From: JAVBOW01 sp031550615
GTDB lineage: Bacteria; Bacteroidota; Bacteroidia; Bacteroidales; Rikenellaceae
DNA length: 64,000 nucleotides
Assembly (NCBI GenBank): GCA_031550615.1
Contig: JAVBOL010000015.1
Location: 1 to 64,000, forward strand
Direction of reading: 5' to 3'
Positions within the stretch are counted from its first letter, which is position 1. Every line of letters begins with the position of its first letter. Below the pieces are notes generated by a model. It saw only the letters and a program-made list of their open reading frames with translations, was not told where the DNA came from and did no database searches. Made by a program: the position numbers and the translations under genes. Positions 34,723 through 42,658 of the stretch are shown here, in pieces.

Positions 34723-35241
34723 TTATATATGTGACTTGCGTTTAGCCATTTCGGTGCGCCGCGTGACGAGCAGCGTCTGGCGGTGGAAAAGCAACGTGGG
34801 CAGCGACACACCGGCCACCAACGCGAACATAACGAATACTGTGGTCAATCCATTGCCGAAAATATCGACCATGATCCGTTGCTGCATCTCCACATCGCTC
34901 TCGCGCAGGAAGCGAAGCAGCCCAAGTATTGTCTTATAGGCGTACATTCCGGGTATCATAGGCAGCAGGGCCGGAAAAGAGAGCACCTCTATCGGGCAGC
35001 GCACCAGGCGCGCCGCCAAAAGCCCGCATATACCCACGGCGAACGCCCCGGCCAGCGAGGCGGCCGAGATGCCAATCATACCGGCCAGGCAAAAGCGCAG
35101 CGCATGGCCGATGGCGGCAAGCAGCGCAGCCACCGGAATGGCGCGTGCCGGAGGATTCGATATGACGGCGAAGCCCACGGCGGCGACGGCGGCGAACAGG
35201 CCGTCCTGCAGCACGGCGCCTATATATTCCCAACCGATCAC
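34723..35241 (-). CDS. ThrE C-terminal domain-like membrane protein, YjjB type
   Basis: A 172-residue protein with four or five membrane helices and the motif FPALLPMIPGMYAYKTILGLL, typical of the small subunit of ThrE-like exporters (DUF3815). It overlaps the upstream gene by 4 bases, so the two are translated together. In E. coli the split pair YjjP-YjjB exports succinate, while in Corynebacterium a fused ThrE exports threonine and serine. Succinate is a main product of Bacteroidales, so organic acid export is a reasonable guess but not shown by the sequence. Confidence 0.82.
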   Translation of the reverse strand: MIGWEYIGAVLQDGLFAAVAAVGFAVISNPPARAIPVAALLAAIGHALRFCLAGMIGISAASLAGAFAVGICGLLAARLVRCPIEVLSFPALLPMIPGMYAYKTILGLLRFLRESDVEMQQRIMVDIFGNGLTTVFVMFALVAGVSLPTLLFHRQTLLVTRRTEMAKRKSHI

Positions 35242-36182
35242 AGCAGCACGTTTTTACCTAATAACAAGAGAGTTGCGGATAATCCCAGCGAAATACAGAT
35301 AATGAGGCTTATCGCATTGACAGCCCGCGATATACCCATTAAAACGTGCCCCTCGATCAGATCGAGCACCGCATTGAGCAGCGGTACGCCAGGGATAAGG
35401 AACAGCACGCTGGTGGCCAGGGCGATCTGCGGCGTAGCACCCAGCCCCATCCAGATGGCCGACGCGGCGATAATGGAGGCAACGAAAGACGAAACGGTAA
35501 AGACCGCATAGTGGCTCAGGTGGTGCGCATTCATCTGTTGGCGCACGAAAAACCCGCACAGCGTGGCCGCGAAGACCACACCCACCGCCCATGCGTCGCC
35601 GCCGAAAAGGCGGCAGAAGGCCGCGTTGGCCACAGACACCAACGCCAGCAGCAACCAGCGGTTCATGCGCGGACGCGCTATGACGGCGCGGTATTTCTCT
35701 ATAAGTTCGGACAGGGTCAGGTCGTGGTCGTAAGCCTCCCAACTGAGCGAACTTAGGCGCGCCACGGTGTCGAAATTAATGAGCACCGGAGGAATGGCGC
35801 GCACCGAGGTGCGGCGGATCGAGTCGTCGGAATCGTCGATAACCGTCATGGTGATGTGCTTCTGGAAGATGGTCATCTCGGCCTGGAAACCCATCGTGAA
35901 AGCTATGCGCACGGTGTTGCGCACCACGCGCGAAGTATGGGCCCCGGCGCTGAGCATCGTGGTGGAGAAATCGAGCAGGAAATTGGACAGCGTGCGCACG
36001 TCGGCGTGGTGTACGCTCCCGCCGATATCGCGCAGACAGTCAGCGCAAAGGCACCCCTGCCAGTTGCGGGCGATGTAATCGCGCTGCAGGGCGGTAAGCT
36101 GCACATCCGTGCATGCGCAGGGCGATCCCGTGCCGTGTAGGCATGTGAATTCCCGGGAACAGCGCGGACACGCAACTTTCAT
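35238..36182 (-). CDS. ThrE-like (YjjP-type) exporter subunit with N-terminal cysteine-rich CWC domain
   Basis: A 314-residue protein. The first ~50 residues carry the pattern CPRCSREFTC...CACT...CLCADCL, as in the small cysteine-rich CWC proteins, and should bind a metal. The remainder is the DUF1212/ThrE domain (LLDFSTTMLSAGAHTSRV, then five helices with LIPGVPLLNAVLDLI). The two parts are joined in one frame without a stop. ATG 36182 starts the cysteine-rich domain directly; a longer in-frame extension contains no recognisable sequence. It is the first gene of the pair and has a -7 box just upstream. The fusion is unusual to me. Confidence 0.82.
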   Translation of the reverse strand: MKVACPRCSREFTCLHGTGSPCACTDVQLTALQRDYIARNWQGCLCADCLRDIGGSVHHADVRTLSNFLLDFSTTMLSAGAHTSRVVRNTVRIAFTMGFQAEMTIFQKHITMTVIDDSDDSIRRTSVRAIPPVLINFDTVARLSSLSWEAYDHDLTLSELIEKYRAVIARPRMNRWLLLALVSVANAAFCRLFGGDAWAVGVVFAATLCGFFVRQQMNAHHLSHYAVFTVSSFVASIIAASAIWMGLGATPQIALATSVLFLIPGVPLLNAVLDLIEGHVLMGISRAVNAISLIICISLGLSATLLLLGKNVLL

Positions 36183-36203
36183 CTGATTATAAATTTTGTG
36201 TCG

Positions 36204-36211
36204 CAAAGGTA
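36204..36211 (-). promoter_or_regulatory. -7 box upstream of the CWC-ThrE gene
   Basis: TACCTTTG on the minus strand fits TAnnTTTG and lies about 22 bases from the start codon. A -33 element is not clear. Confidence 0.5.
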
Positions 36212-36282
36212 ATAAAGATAACAGAAGCCAACCCCGGCAGGGTGTTAATTTATCATAGCATTCGGTCAAATATTCCTATAGC

Positions 36283-36298
36283 ACCTCGCATGCGAGGT
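36283..36298. promoter_or_regulatory. 16-bp perfect palindrome, candidate operator
   Basis: ACCTCGCATGCGAGGT is its own reverse complement and ends one base before the -7 box of the GH28 gene, in the spacer of the promoter. A repressor bound here would block RNA polymerase. Confidence 0.6.
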
Positions 36299-36299
36299 C

Positions 36300-36307
36300 T
36301 ACATTTG
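36300..36307 (+). promoter_or_regulatory. -7 box upstream of the GH28 gene
   Basis: TACATTTG fits TAnnTTTG and ends 19 bases before the ATG. A palindrome abuts it on the upstream side. The -33 box is not convincing. Confidence 0.55.
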
Positions 36308-36326
36308 CCGCAGAATTAAACGCGCC

Positions 36327-37730
36327 ATGAGATCACTCACCTGCCTGGCCGCCCTGTTGGCGTTGACTGCGACGGCGAAAGGCCCACAGCCTTCGCCCGC
36401 CGACAAAGCATGGGCGACGACATACAAAGCTATCGAAAGCCGCATCAAAGCGCCCGTGTTCGCGGCGCGCGACTTCCCGATCACCGATTTCGGCGCCGTG
36501 GCGGGCGATCCTGCGAAACTGAACCACACGGCCATCAACAGCGCGATAGAGGCGTGCAGCAAGGCCGGCGGCGGTCGCGTAGTGGTTCCCGCGGGCACAT
36601 GGCACACCGGGGCGATAACCATGCTCAGCGGGGTAAACCTGCACGTCGAGCAGGGGGCCGTGCTGCTTTTCACAACCGACACGCGCTATTACCCCCTGGT
36701 GCTCACACGCTGGGAGGGGCTGGATTGCTATAACTACCAACCTTTGATATACGCCTATGGGCAGAAAGACATCGCCCTGACGGGACGCGGCACTATAGAC
36801 GGCGCGGCGACCGACAAGGACTGGTGGGCAATGCACGGCACACCCCATCATGGATGGACCGAAGGGGTTATTTCGCAGAAAATAGGCCGTCCGCTGCTGA
36901 TGCGCTGGAGCGAGGCCGGCACGCCGGTCGAACAGCGCCGCATGGGCGATGGCTACGGCATGCGCCCCCAGTTGGTAAATTTCTACTCGTGCGAGAATGT
37001 GCTGATCGAGGATGTGACCCTGCTGCGTTCGCCTTTCTGGGTGCTCCACCCCCTGATGTGCAAAAACCTGACCGTGCGCGGCGTACACATGATAAACGAT
37101 GGGCCTAACGGCGACGGCTGCGACCCCGAATCGTGCACTGACGTGCTGATCGAGAACTGCTTTTTCAACACCGGCGACGACTGCATAGCCATAAAATCGG
37201 GGCGCAACGCCGACGGACGGCTTTGGAATTTGCCCAGCAGCGACATAATCGTGAGGGGTTGCCGCATGGAGAACGGCCACGGCGGGGTGGTCGTGGGCAG
37301 CGAAATATCGGGCGGATGCCGCAACGTATTCGTCGAGGACTGCGTCATGGACTCGCCCGAGTTGGACCGCGTGATACGCATCAAGACCAACAACTGCCGC
37401 GGCGGGGTGATAGAGAATATATACACGCGCAACGTAACGGTGGGACAATGTAAAGAGGCGGTACTGCTGATAAGCCTGGTCTATGAGCCTCGCGAACAGT
37501 GCGACCGCTCATTCCCGCCCGCCGTCCGCAATGTGTGGATGCAGGGCGTAACATGCAGCAAAAGCCGCTACGGAGTCTTCATCCAGGGGCTCGACAGCGG
37601 GGTCAACGTCGACAACATAAACGTTACAGACTGTTCATTCAGCGGGGTGGCCGAGGCCAACCGCATCGAAGGGCTGACCGGCAGCATAACGTTCAACAAC
37701 CTTGTAATTAACGGCCAAAAAATACAATAG
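36327..37730 (+). CDS. Glycoside hydrolase family 28 (polygalacturonase-like)
   Basis: A 467-residue protein with a signal peptide (about 17 residues). It has the right-handed beta-helix of GH28 with the expected active-site signatures: NGDG (Asp263, usually NTDG), GDDC (Asp284 and Asp285), GHGG (His318) and RIK (Arg351, Lys353). The sequence DFGAVAGDPAKLNHTAINSAIEAC near residue 52 is the standard domain start. It should cut pectin-type galacturonides by inverting hydrolysis in the periplasm or outside. A palindrome and promoter lie just upstream, and a terminator follows, so it is a monocistronic, regulated gene. The exact substrate (homogalacturonan or rhamnogalacturonan) cannot be told. 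Confidence 0.88.
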   Translation: MRSLTCLAALLALTATAKGPQPSPADKAWATTYKAIESRIKAPVFAARDFPITDFGAVAGDPAKLNHTAINSAIEACSKAGGGRVVVPAGTWHTGAITMLSGVNLHVEQGAVLLFTTDTRYYPLVLTRWEGLDCYNYQPLIYAYGQKDIALTGRGTIDGAATDKDWWAMHGTPHHGWTEGVISQKIGRPLLMRWSEAGTPVEQRRMGDGYGMRPQLVNFYSCENVLIEDVTLLRSPFWVLHPLMCKNLTVRGVHMINDGPNGDGCDPESCTDVLIENCFFNTGDDCIAIKSGRNADGRLWNLPSSDIIVRGCRMENGHGGVVVGSEISGGCRNVFVEDCVMDSPELDRVIRIKTNNCRGGVIENIYTRNVTVGQCKEAVLLISLVYEPREQCDRSFPPAVRNVWMQGVTCSKSRYGVFIQGLDSGVNVDNINVTDCSFSGVAEANRIEGLTGSITFNNLVINGQKIQ

Positions 37731-37749
37731 CACTCCTGTCGCAAACGGG

Positions 37750-37790
37750 AAGAACCCGCGCATCGGCCGTTGCGCGGGTTCTTATTTTTT
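37750..37790 (+). terminator. Rho-independent terminator of the GH28 gene
   Basis: A perfect 13-bp stem (AAGAACCCGCGCA, 37750-37762, with 37771-37783) and 8-base loop is followed by ATTTTTT. It ends the GH28 transcript. Confidence 0.85.
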
Positions 37791-37800
37791 ATTTACGCCC

Positions 37801-38088
37801 TTATTTTTTCTCGTCGAGCATTTCCGAGAGGTTGTCGACGATGCGCTTGGCCTGTTTACGGGCTTTGCCGACCATTTCGTCGGCTTTCTCTTCCAATTTA
37901 TCGGCCATGTCGGCGGCTTTGTCCGAGAGTTGCTCGTACTTGGCCCTCGCCTTGAGTTTAGCCTCCTGTACCAGGTCGGGATCGTAAGCGCTCGCGACCA
38001 TGTAATCACGGAAGATCTCTACTGCCTTCGCTGCCTGTGCCTGGGTCAGGCCGCCCTTTTTCTGAAGTTGTTCCAATAAGTTTTTCAT
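37801..38088 (-). CDS. Small charged helical protein, unknown function
   Basis: A 95-residue protein with no signal peptide. Its N-terminus MKNLLEQLQKKGGLTQAQAA is followed by a long, Lys-, Asp- and Glu-rich helix (LEEKADEMVGKARKQAKRIV) that should form a coiled coil or bind membranes, as apolipoprotein- or phasin-like proteins do. Bacteroidetes have small proteins of this general type; I do not recognise a named family. The gene stands alone on the minus strand between two plus-strand genes, with the lipoprotein promoter immediately upstream on the other strand. The regular composition makes it likely to be real. Confidence 0.6.
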   Translation of the reverse strand: MKNLLEQLQKKGGLTQAQAAKAVEIFRDYMVASAYDPDLVQEAKLKARAKYEQLSDKAADMADKLEEKADEMVGKARKQAKRIVDNLSEMLDEKK

Positions 38089-38138
38089 GTACTAAAAAAT
38101 ATGTTTGTGTTTCATAAGAGCAATTTCGAAGCCACAAG

Positions 38139-38168
38139 TTTGATCTTTGCGGAAAATTGTTATCTTTG
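38139..38168 (+). promoter_or_regulatory. Promoter of the first lipocalin-like gene
   Basis: TTTG at 38139-38142, 18-bp spacer, and TATCTTTG at 38161-38168, 25 bases before the ATG. This is close to the Bacteroidetes consensus. Confidence 0.65.
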
Positions 38169-38193
38169 TTCTTGGATATTAAAGCATGAGATC

Positions 38194-38952
38194 ATGAAAA
38201 ACTTTACCCTCGCACCTTTCCTTCTATGTTTTGCCCTTCTCGCCGGATGTGACGATCCAGACAAAGGATCACCGGAAATCACCGGCGAATGGGTCGCATT
38301 CCAGGTCGACGGACAGCGCCTGGGCGAGAACGACATGTTCGTCAATACGTTTACCGAACGCGGCAAGAGCGCCTATCACAGCCGCCAGGCCATCTCGGCG
38401 ACCGAGACCAAGTGGATCGAAGAGGCCGCGCAGAATTACAGCCTCTCGAACGGCATACTCACCGAAGAGGGCTACAATTACGCAGGGCAACACTATAAGT
38501 TCATTTCGCGCGTAAGCATCTCGGGCGAGGTCATGGCCACCGAAATGCTCAGCCATACGCTCGACGGGGTAAGCTATCCCACATTCGGCACGACGCTGCG
38601 CAAAATGGTCACTTCGCACCTCGATTTGGTCGGCATCTGGGAAGGCTACGAAACCACGCCCGGCGCTAACAGGGACGATTTCTGCTGGAGTTTCAACGCC
38701 AACGGCACATACGACTTCTACTATGTCGACGGCGACACCTATGTAAAAAAGAATGACAACCAGGGCGTATATTTCAACTATAACGACCTGCTGGTGTTCA
38801 ACTTCACCAACGAGCTGCTCCAAGGCGCGACCGGTGTGCAGTGCGACTGCTGGACGGTCGTCAAGAGCGGCAACCGCATGAATTGGGACAACGGCACGCG
38901 CACATTCTCGATGATAAGGCGCGAGAATATTCCCTCGACGCCGCAACCCTGA
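38194..38952 (+). CDS. Lipocalin-like lipoprotein, first of a tandem pair
   Basis: A 252-residue lipoprotein (lipobox LLAGC). Two similar beta-rich halves are visible: the first begins GEWVAFQVDG and the second GIWEGYET, each with the G-x-W opening of a lipocalin-type sheet. The second half also has FCWSFNANGTYDF and a CDCWTV pair near the end. The next gene has the same layout (GTWVIFE, GIWEG, FCWSF, CECWTM), so the two are probably a duplication. ATG 38194 gives the signal; a longer frame upstream overlaps the promoter. The ligand is unknown; the protein should sit in the outer membrane. Confidence 0.75.
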   Translation: MKNFTLAPFLLCFALLAGCDDPDKGSPEITGEWVAFQVDGQRLGENDMFVNTFTERGKSAYHSRQAISATETKWIEEAAQNYSLSNGILTEEGYNYAGQHYKFISRVSISGEVMATEMLSHTLDGVSYPTFGTTLRKMVTSHLDLVGIWEGYETTPGANRDDFCWSFNANGTYDFYYVDGDTYVKKNDNQGVYFNYNDLLVFNFTNELLQGATGVQCDCWTVVKSGNRMNWDNGTRTFSMIRRENIPSTPQP

Positions 38953-38969
38953 TACGGTCTTAATCATAA

Positions 38970-39008
38970 AAATGCCTGTGAATGTAACAATTACAGGCAT
39001 TTATTTTT
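38970..39008 (+). terminator. Rho-independent terminator between the two lipocalin-like genes
   Basis: A 10-bp stem (AAATGCCTGT, 38970-38979, with 38993-39002) is followed by ATTTTTT. I see no new promoter between it and the next gene, so the second gene may depend on read-through. Confidence 0.7.
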
Positions 39009-39029
39009 TAACGTTAAAACTTATAAGGT

Positions 39030-39803
39030 ATGAAAAATTTCAGATCCTTCCTGTTTCTCGCCCTCGCGGCATCGCTGGCCGGATGCAACGGCGAAGACAA
39101 CTGCAAACCGTCGGCCGCCGACATCAGCGGAACGTGGGTCATCTTCGAAAGTAACGGGGTGACGCTCATGGAGAACGAGCGCTACGTCAATATCTTCGAC
39201 CACCGCAGCGGACTGGATATCTACGCCGGTCGTGAGCAGATCGACGACACGCAGAGCCAATGGGTGGAAGAGCCCGCCGGTACGTTCAAAGTAGTCAACG
39301 GCGTACTCTATGAAGAGTGGTACAACTACGACGGCTCATTCGGAGCGCAAGTCTCGGACATCTCGCTCAAGGATGACATTATGACCGTACGCGTCGCCGA
39401 CAGCGACGAGTGGTACCGCTGCCGCAGGGTCGACGAGTCGATGAAAGCCCGGATGGCGGGCATCTGGGAGGGGCGCTCGACAGATAAGCCCAACCCCCTG
39501 TGGTTCTGCTGGAGTTTTAAGAGCAACAACTCCTACGATTTCTGGTGCGAGGACCAGGGCAGCTACGCCTTCATACCCACCAACAACGGCAAATATTACG
39601 TCTACGGCGATATGGTGGTGTGCACCTACACCGAAGAGCTCGGCGGCGGCGACGGCACGCAGACCATCCCCGGCGAACATTGCGAGTGCTGGACGATGAG
39701 CATCGCCGGCAACACGATGACCTGGACCGCCACGCGCGACTACGGGGTGGCATCCTACGAGATGACCAAACGCACGGTGCTGCCGACAGCCCCTCCGCAA
39801 TAA
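39030..39803 (+). CDS. Lipocalin-like lipoprotein, second of a tandem pair
   Basis: A 257-residue lipoprotein (lipobox LAGC). It shares the two-half layout with the protein encoded just before it: GTWVIFESNG, GIWEGRS, FCWSFKSNNSYDF and the CECWTMS cysteine pair, then NTMTWTATRDYG. The cysteines in the C-terminal half are kept in both, so they may form a disulfide. Divergence of the remainder shows that the duplication is old. A perfect 20-bp hairpin that starts at its stop codon ends the transcript. Confidence 0.75.
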   Translation: MKNFRSFLFLALAASLAGCNGEDNCKPSAADISGTWVIFESNGVTLMENERYVNIFDHRSGLDIYAGREQIDDTQSQWVEEPAGTFKVVNGVLYEEWYNYDGSFGAQVSDISLKDDIMTVRVADSDEWYRCRRVDESMKARMAGIWEGRSTDKPNPLWFCWSFKSNNSYDFWCEDQGSYAFIPTNNGKYYVYGDMVVCTYTEELGGGDGTQTIPGEHCECWTMSIAGNTMTWTATRDYGVASYEMTKRTVLPTAPPQ

Positions 39804-39846
39804 GAAATAGGCGGAACCCGGTCGGGTTCCGCCTATTTCTTATTGA
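39801..39846 (+). terminator. Bidirectional terminator, 20-bp perfect stem
   Basis: TAAGAAATAGGCGGAACCCG (39801-39820) pairs exactly with 39823-39842 around a 2-base centre. The first three bases are the stop codon of the lipoprotein gene, and xylA on the other strand ends at 39855. A/T-rich ends suit termination in both directions. Confidence 0.8.
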
Positions 39847-39854
39847 AAACGTGG

Positions 39855-41168
39855 TTAGTACATATTCACGATAGCTTCATAGAGCTCCTGCTTGCCGCTG
39901 GTCACCTTCGGCTCCCCTTTGGTCTTAGCGTAGGCCACGAGATCTTCGAGGGTCATCCTGCCGTTCTCGAACTCGCCCCCCTTGCCTGCGTCGAAAGAGG
40001 CGTAACGACCGGTGAGCATCTTTTTATAGGGCGATCTTTCGAGCACCCCGGCGGCAGCGATCAGGGCGCGTGCGAAAGCGTCCATTCCCGCGATGTGGGC
40101 TATAAAGAGGTCTTCCGGGTCGGTCGAATTGCGGCGGGTGCGCGCATCGAAGTTGGTGCCGCCGCCATTCAGGCCGCCGGCTTTCACTATAACCAGCATC
40201 GCCTGGGTCAACTCCCACGAGTCGATGGGGAATTGGTCGGTGTCCCAGCCGTTCTGGTAGTCGCCGCGGTTGGCGTCTATCGAAGCCAGCATACCGCAGT
40301 CAGCTGCGCACTGTAACTCATGTTCGAAGGTGTGGCCGGCCAGCGTGGCGTGGTTGACCTCTATGTTGAGTTTGAAATCCTTATCCAGTCCGTTGGCGCG
40401 CAGGAAGCCGATCACGGTCTCCGCGTCCACGTCATACTGGTGCTTGGTTGGCTCCATGGGCTTGGGCTCGATCAAAAACCAGCCCTTGAAACCTTTGCCG
40501 CGGGCATAATCGCGCGCGGCGGTGAGCATACGCGCCAGGTGTGCCTTTTCGCGCTTCATATCGGTGTTCAGCAGCGACATATAGCCCTCGCGGCCTCCCC
40601 AGAACACATAGTTTTCGCCGCCCAGCTCTATCGTGGCGTCGAGGGCGTTCTTGATCTGCACCGCGGCGCGCGCCACAACGTCGAAGTCGGGGTTGGTGGC
40701 CGCGCCGTTCATGTAGCGGGGGTTGCTGAAGACGTTGGCCGTACCCCAGAGCAGCTTCAGGCCGGTCTGCTCCATCCTCTGTTTGGCGTAGGCGGTGATG
40801 GCCTTCATGTTGGCCTCATACTCCTCTATCGAGCCTCCCTCGGCGATCAGGTCGGTGTCGTGGAAACAGAAGTATTCGATGCCTATCTTCTGCATGAATT
40901 CGAAACCGGCGTCCAATTTCGCCTTGGCCTTGTCGAGGGCCGTCGCCGCGTCGTCCCACGCGTATTTCTTGGTGCCGCTACCGAATTGGTCGGCCCCGTC
41001 GGCGCACAGGGTATGCCAGTAGGCCATCGAGAATTTGAACCAATCCTTCATCTTGCGCCCCGCAACGACCTTTTCGGCGTCGTAGTAACGGAAAGCCATC
41101 GGATTATAGCTCGATTCACCCTCGAATTTGATCTTCCCGATGCCGGGGAAATACTCTTTTTGTGCCAT
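39855..41168 (-). CDS. xylA: Xylose isomerase
   Basis: A 437-residue cytoplasmic enzyme, the usual length for class II xylose isomerases. It begins EYFPGIGKIKFEG, and has YFCFHDTDL (catalytic His region) and FWGGREGYMSLLNTD (metal-binding Glu region), with PHMEP-like IEPKPMEPTKHQYDVD. It turns D-xylose into D-xylulose using two divalent ions. I chose ATG 41168 because family homology starts there; a longer in-frame extension overlaps the kinase gene. It is the last gene of xylE-xylR-xylB-xylA, 13 bases after xylB. Confidence 0.95.
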   Translation of the reverse strand: MAQKEYFPGIGKIKFEGESSYNPMAFRYYDAEKVVAGRKMKDWFKFSMAYWHTLCADGADQFGSGTKKYAWDDAATALDKAKAKLDAGFEFMQKIGIEYFCFHDTDLIAEGGSIEEYEANMKAITAYAKQRMEQTGLKLLWGTANVFSNPRYMNGAATNPDFDVVARAAVQIKNALDATIELGGENYVFWGGREGYMSLLNTDMKREKAHLARMLTAARDYARGKGFKGWFLIEPKPMEPTKHQYDVDAETVIGFLRANGLDKDFKLNIEVNHATLAGHTFEHELQCAADCGMLASIDANRGDYQNGWDTDQFPIDSWELTQAMLVIVKAGGLNGGGTNFDARTRRNSTDPEDLFIAHIAGMDAFARALIAAAGVLERSPYKKMLTGRYASFDAGKGGEFENGRMTLEDLVAYAKTKGEPKVTSGKQELYEAIVNMY

Positions 41169-41181
41169 GACCTTATAAGTT

Positions 41182-42657
41182 TTAAAGTTTAGATGATAAT
41201 TCTTTTTTCCATGCCTCGTATCCCGCGTCGAGGGCGGCTTTGATCGCCGGGTCGGGCTCCACGACCTCCAGCCTACGCAGCGAGGCGAATGCTTCCGATT
41301 CCGATCTGTAGATACCTGCACCAAGGGCCGCTCCGCGCGCCGCGCCCAATGCGCCGTCGGTGTTGTAGAGCTCTATGCGCGCGTCGCACAGCGTGGCCAG
41401 CGTGGTGCGAAAAATGGGGCTTAGCATCATATTGGCCATACCGGCGCGTATCACCCGGGGATCGAGCCCCACCCCGCGCATGATGTCCACACCGTAGCGG
41501 AATGCGTAGGCGATGCCCTCCTGTGCGGCGCGCAGCACATGGGCGCGGGTGTGGCGGTTCAGGTCGAGCCCCGCGACGCATGCCCCGGTGAAGCGGTTTT
41601 CGAGCATGCGCTCGGCGCCGTTGCCGAAGGGTAGCATGACCACGCCGTCGCTGCCCGCCGGGACCCTGGAGGCTATTTCGTTGACCTGTTCGTAGCTCTC
41701 CGCCTGGGCTACTGCACGTTTTGTCCAGGCGTTGAGTATCCCTGTGCCGTTGATACACAGCAGTACGCCGTAGCGTGGCGCCTGGGTGGCGTGGTTGACA
41801 TGCAGGAAAGTGTTGACCCTGGACAGGTGGTCGGCCCTGGGTTGGTCGGTCACCCCGTAGACCACGCCCGAAGTACCTGCCGTGGCCGCGATCTCGCCGG
41901 GCTGCAGCACCCCGAGCGAAAAGGCGTTGTTGGGCTGGTCGCCCGCGCGGTAGGAGATCGGCGTGCCCTCTTTTACGCCCAACAGAGATTCCGTGGCCGC
42001 CGAGGTGCGAGACTGGATGCCGATGGCGGGCTTCTGATCGGCGAACATTGCGTCGGGAATGCCGTAATGCCGGGCGAGGAAATCGGCGCGGCGGTCATCT
42101 TTGAAATCCCATAGGATGCCCTCGGAGAGCCCCGTTCCGGTGGTCGACACCTCGCCAGAGAGCATATAGGCGATGTAGTCGCCGGGCAGCATGAACTTGT
42201 CGATGCGGGCAAACACGTCAGGCTGATTTTCTTTGACCCAGGCGAGTTTGGAGGCGGTGAAATTACCCGGCGAATTGAGCGTGCGTTCGAGGCAAAACTC
42301 CCTGCCGAGCGCCTCCGTGGCCTTCGCCCCTATCTCAACGGCGCGGCTGTCGCACCATATTATCGCGTCGCGCAGCACTTTGCCCCCGGCGTCGAGGCAC
42401 ACAAGGCCGTGCATCTGGTAGGTGATGCCTATGGCGGCCACTTCAGACACCGGGTGGCTACGGGCGATCTGTCGGACACCGTCGCACACATATCCCCACC
42501 ACATCGCGGGGTCCTGCTCGGCCCAGCCGGCCCTGAGCGCCTTGATAGGCATTTCCGTGCCTGGGAGCGTGGCCGAGGCCACGCACTCGCCTGTGGCGGT
42601 GTCTAACAGCGAAACCTTGACCGAGGAGCTGCCTATATCTATACCGAGGGTTTTCAT
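41182..42657 (-). CDS. xylB: Xylulokinase
   Basis: A 491-residue FGGY-family sugar kinase. TLGIDIGSSSVKVSLLD is the N-terminal phosphate 1 motif, YQMHGLVCLD the substrate-binding strand, and AGDQPNNAFSLGVLQPGEIA the second domain signature. It phosphorylates D-xylulose to xylulose 5-phosphate, which enters the pentose phosphate route. The regulator gene ends one base before its start, so translation is coupled. The order is the same as that I recall for the xylose operon of Bacteroides thetaiotaomicron. Confidence 0.93.
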   Translation of the reverse strand: MKTLGIDIGSSSVKVSLLDTATGECVASATLPGTEMPIKALRAGWAEQDPAMWWGYVCDGVRQIARSHPVSEVAAIGITYQMHGLVCLDAGGKVLRDAIIWCDSRAVEIGAKATEALGREFCLERTLNSPGNFTASKLAWVKENQPDVFARIDKFMLPGDYIAYMLSGEVSTTGTGLSEGILWDFKDDRRADFLARHYGIPDAMFADQKPAIGIQSRTSAATESLLGVKEGTPISYRAGDQPNNAFSLGVLQPGEIAATAGTSGVVYGVTDQPRADHLSRVNTFLHVNHATQAPRYGVLLCINGTGILNAWTKRAVAQAESYEQVNEIASRVPAGSDGVVMLPFGNGAERMLENRFTGACVAGLDLNRHTRAHVLRAAQEGIAYAFRYGVDIMRGVGLDPRVIRAGMANMMLSPIFRTTLATLCDARIELYNTDGALGAARGAALGAGIYRSESEAFASLRRLEVVEPDPAIKAALDAGYEAWKKELSSKL

Positions 42658-42658
42658 A

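Noticed and set aside
36333..37448. 371-codon minus-strand frame opposite the GH28 gene
   Set aside because: The plus-strand frame carries all GH28 active-site motifs; the antisense frame has none.
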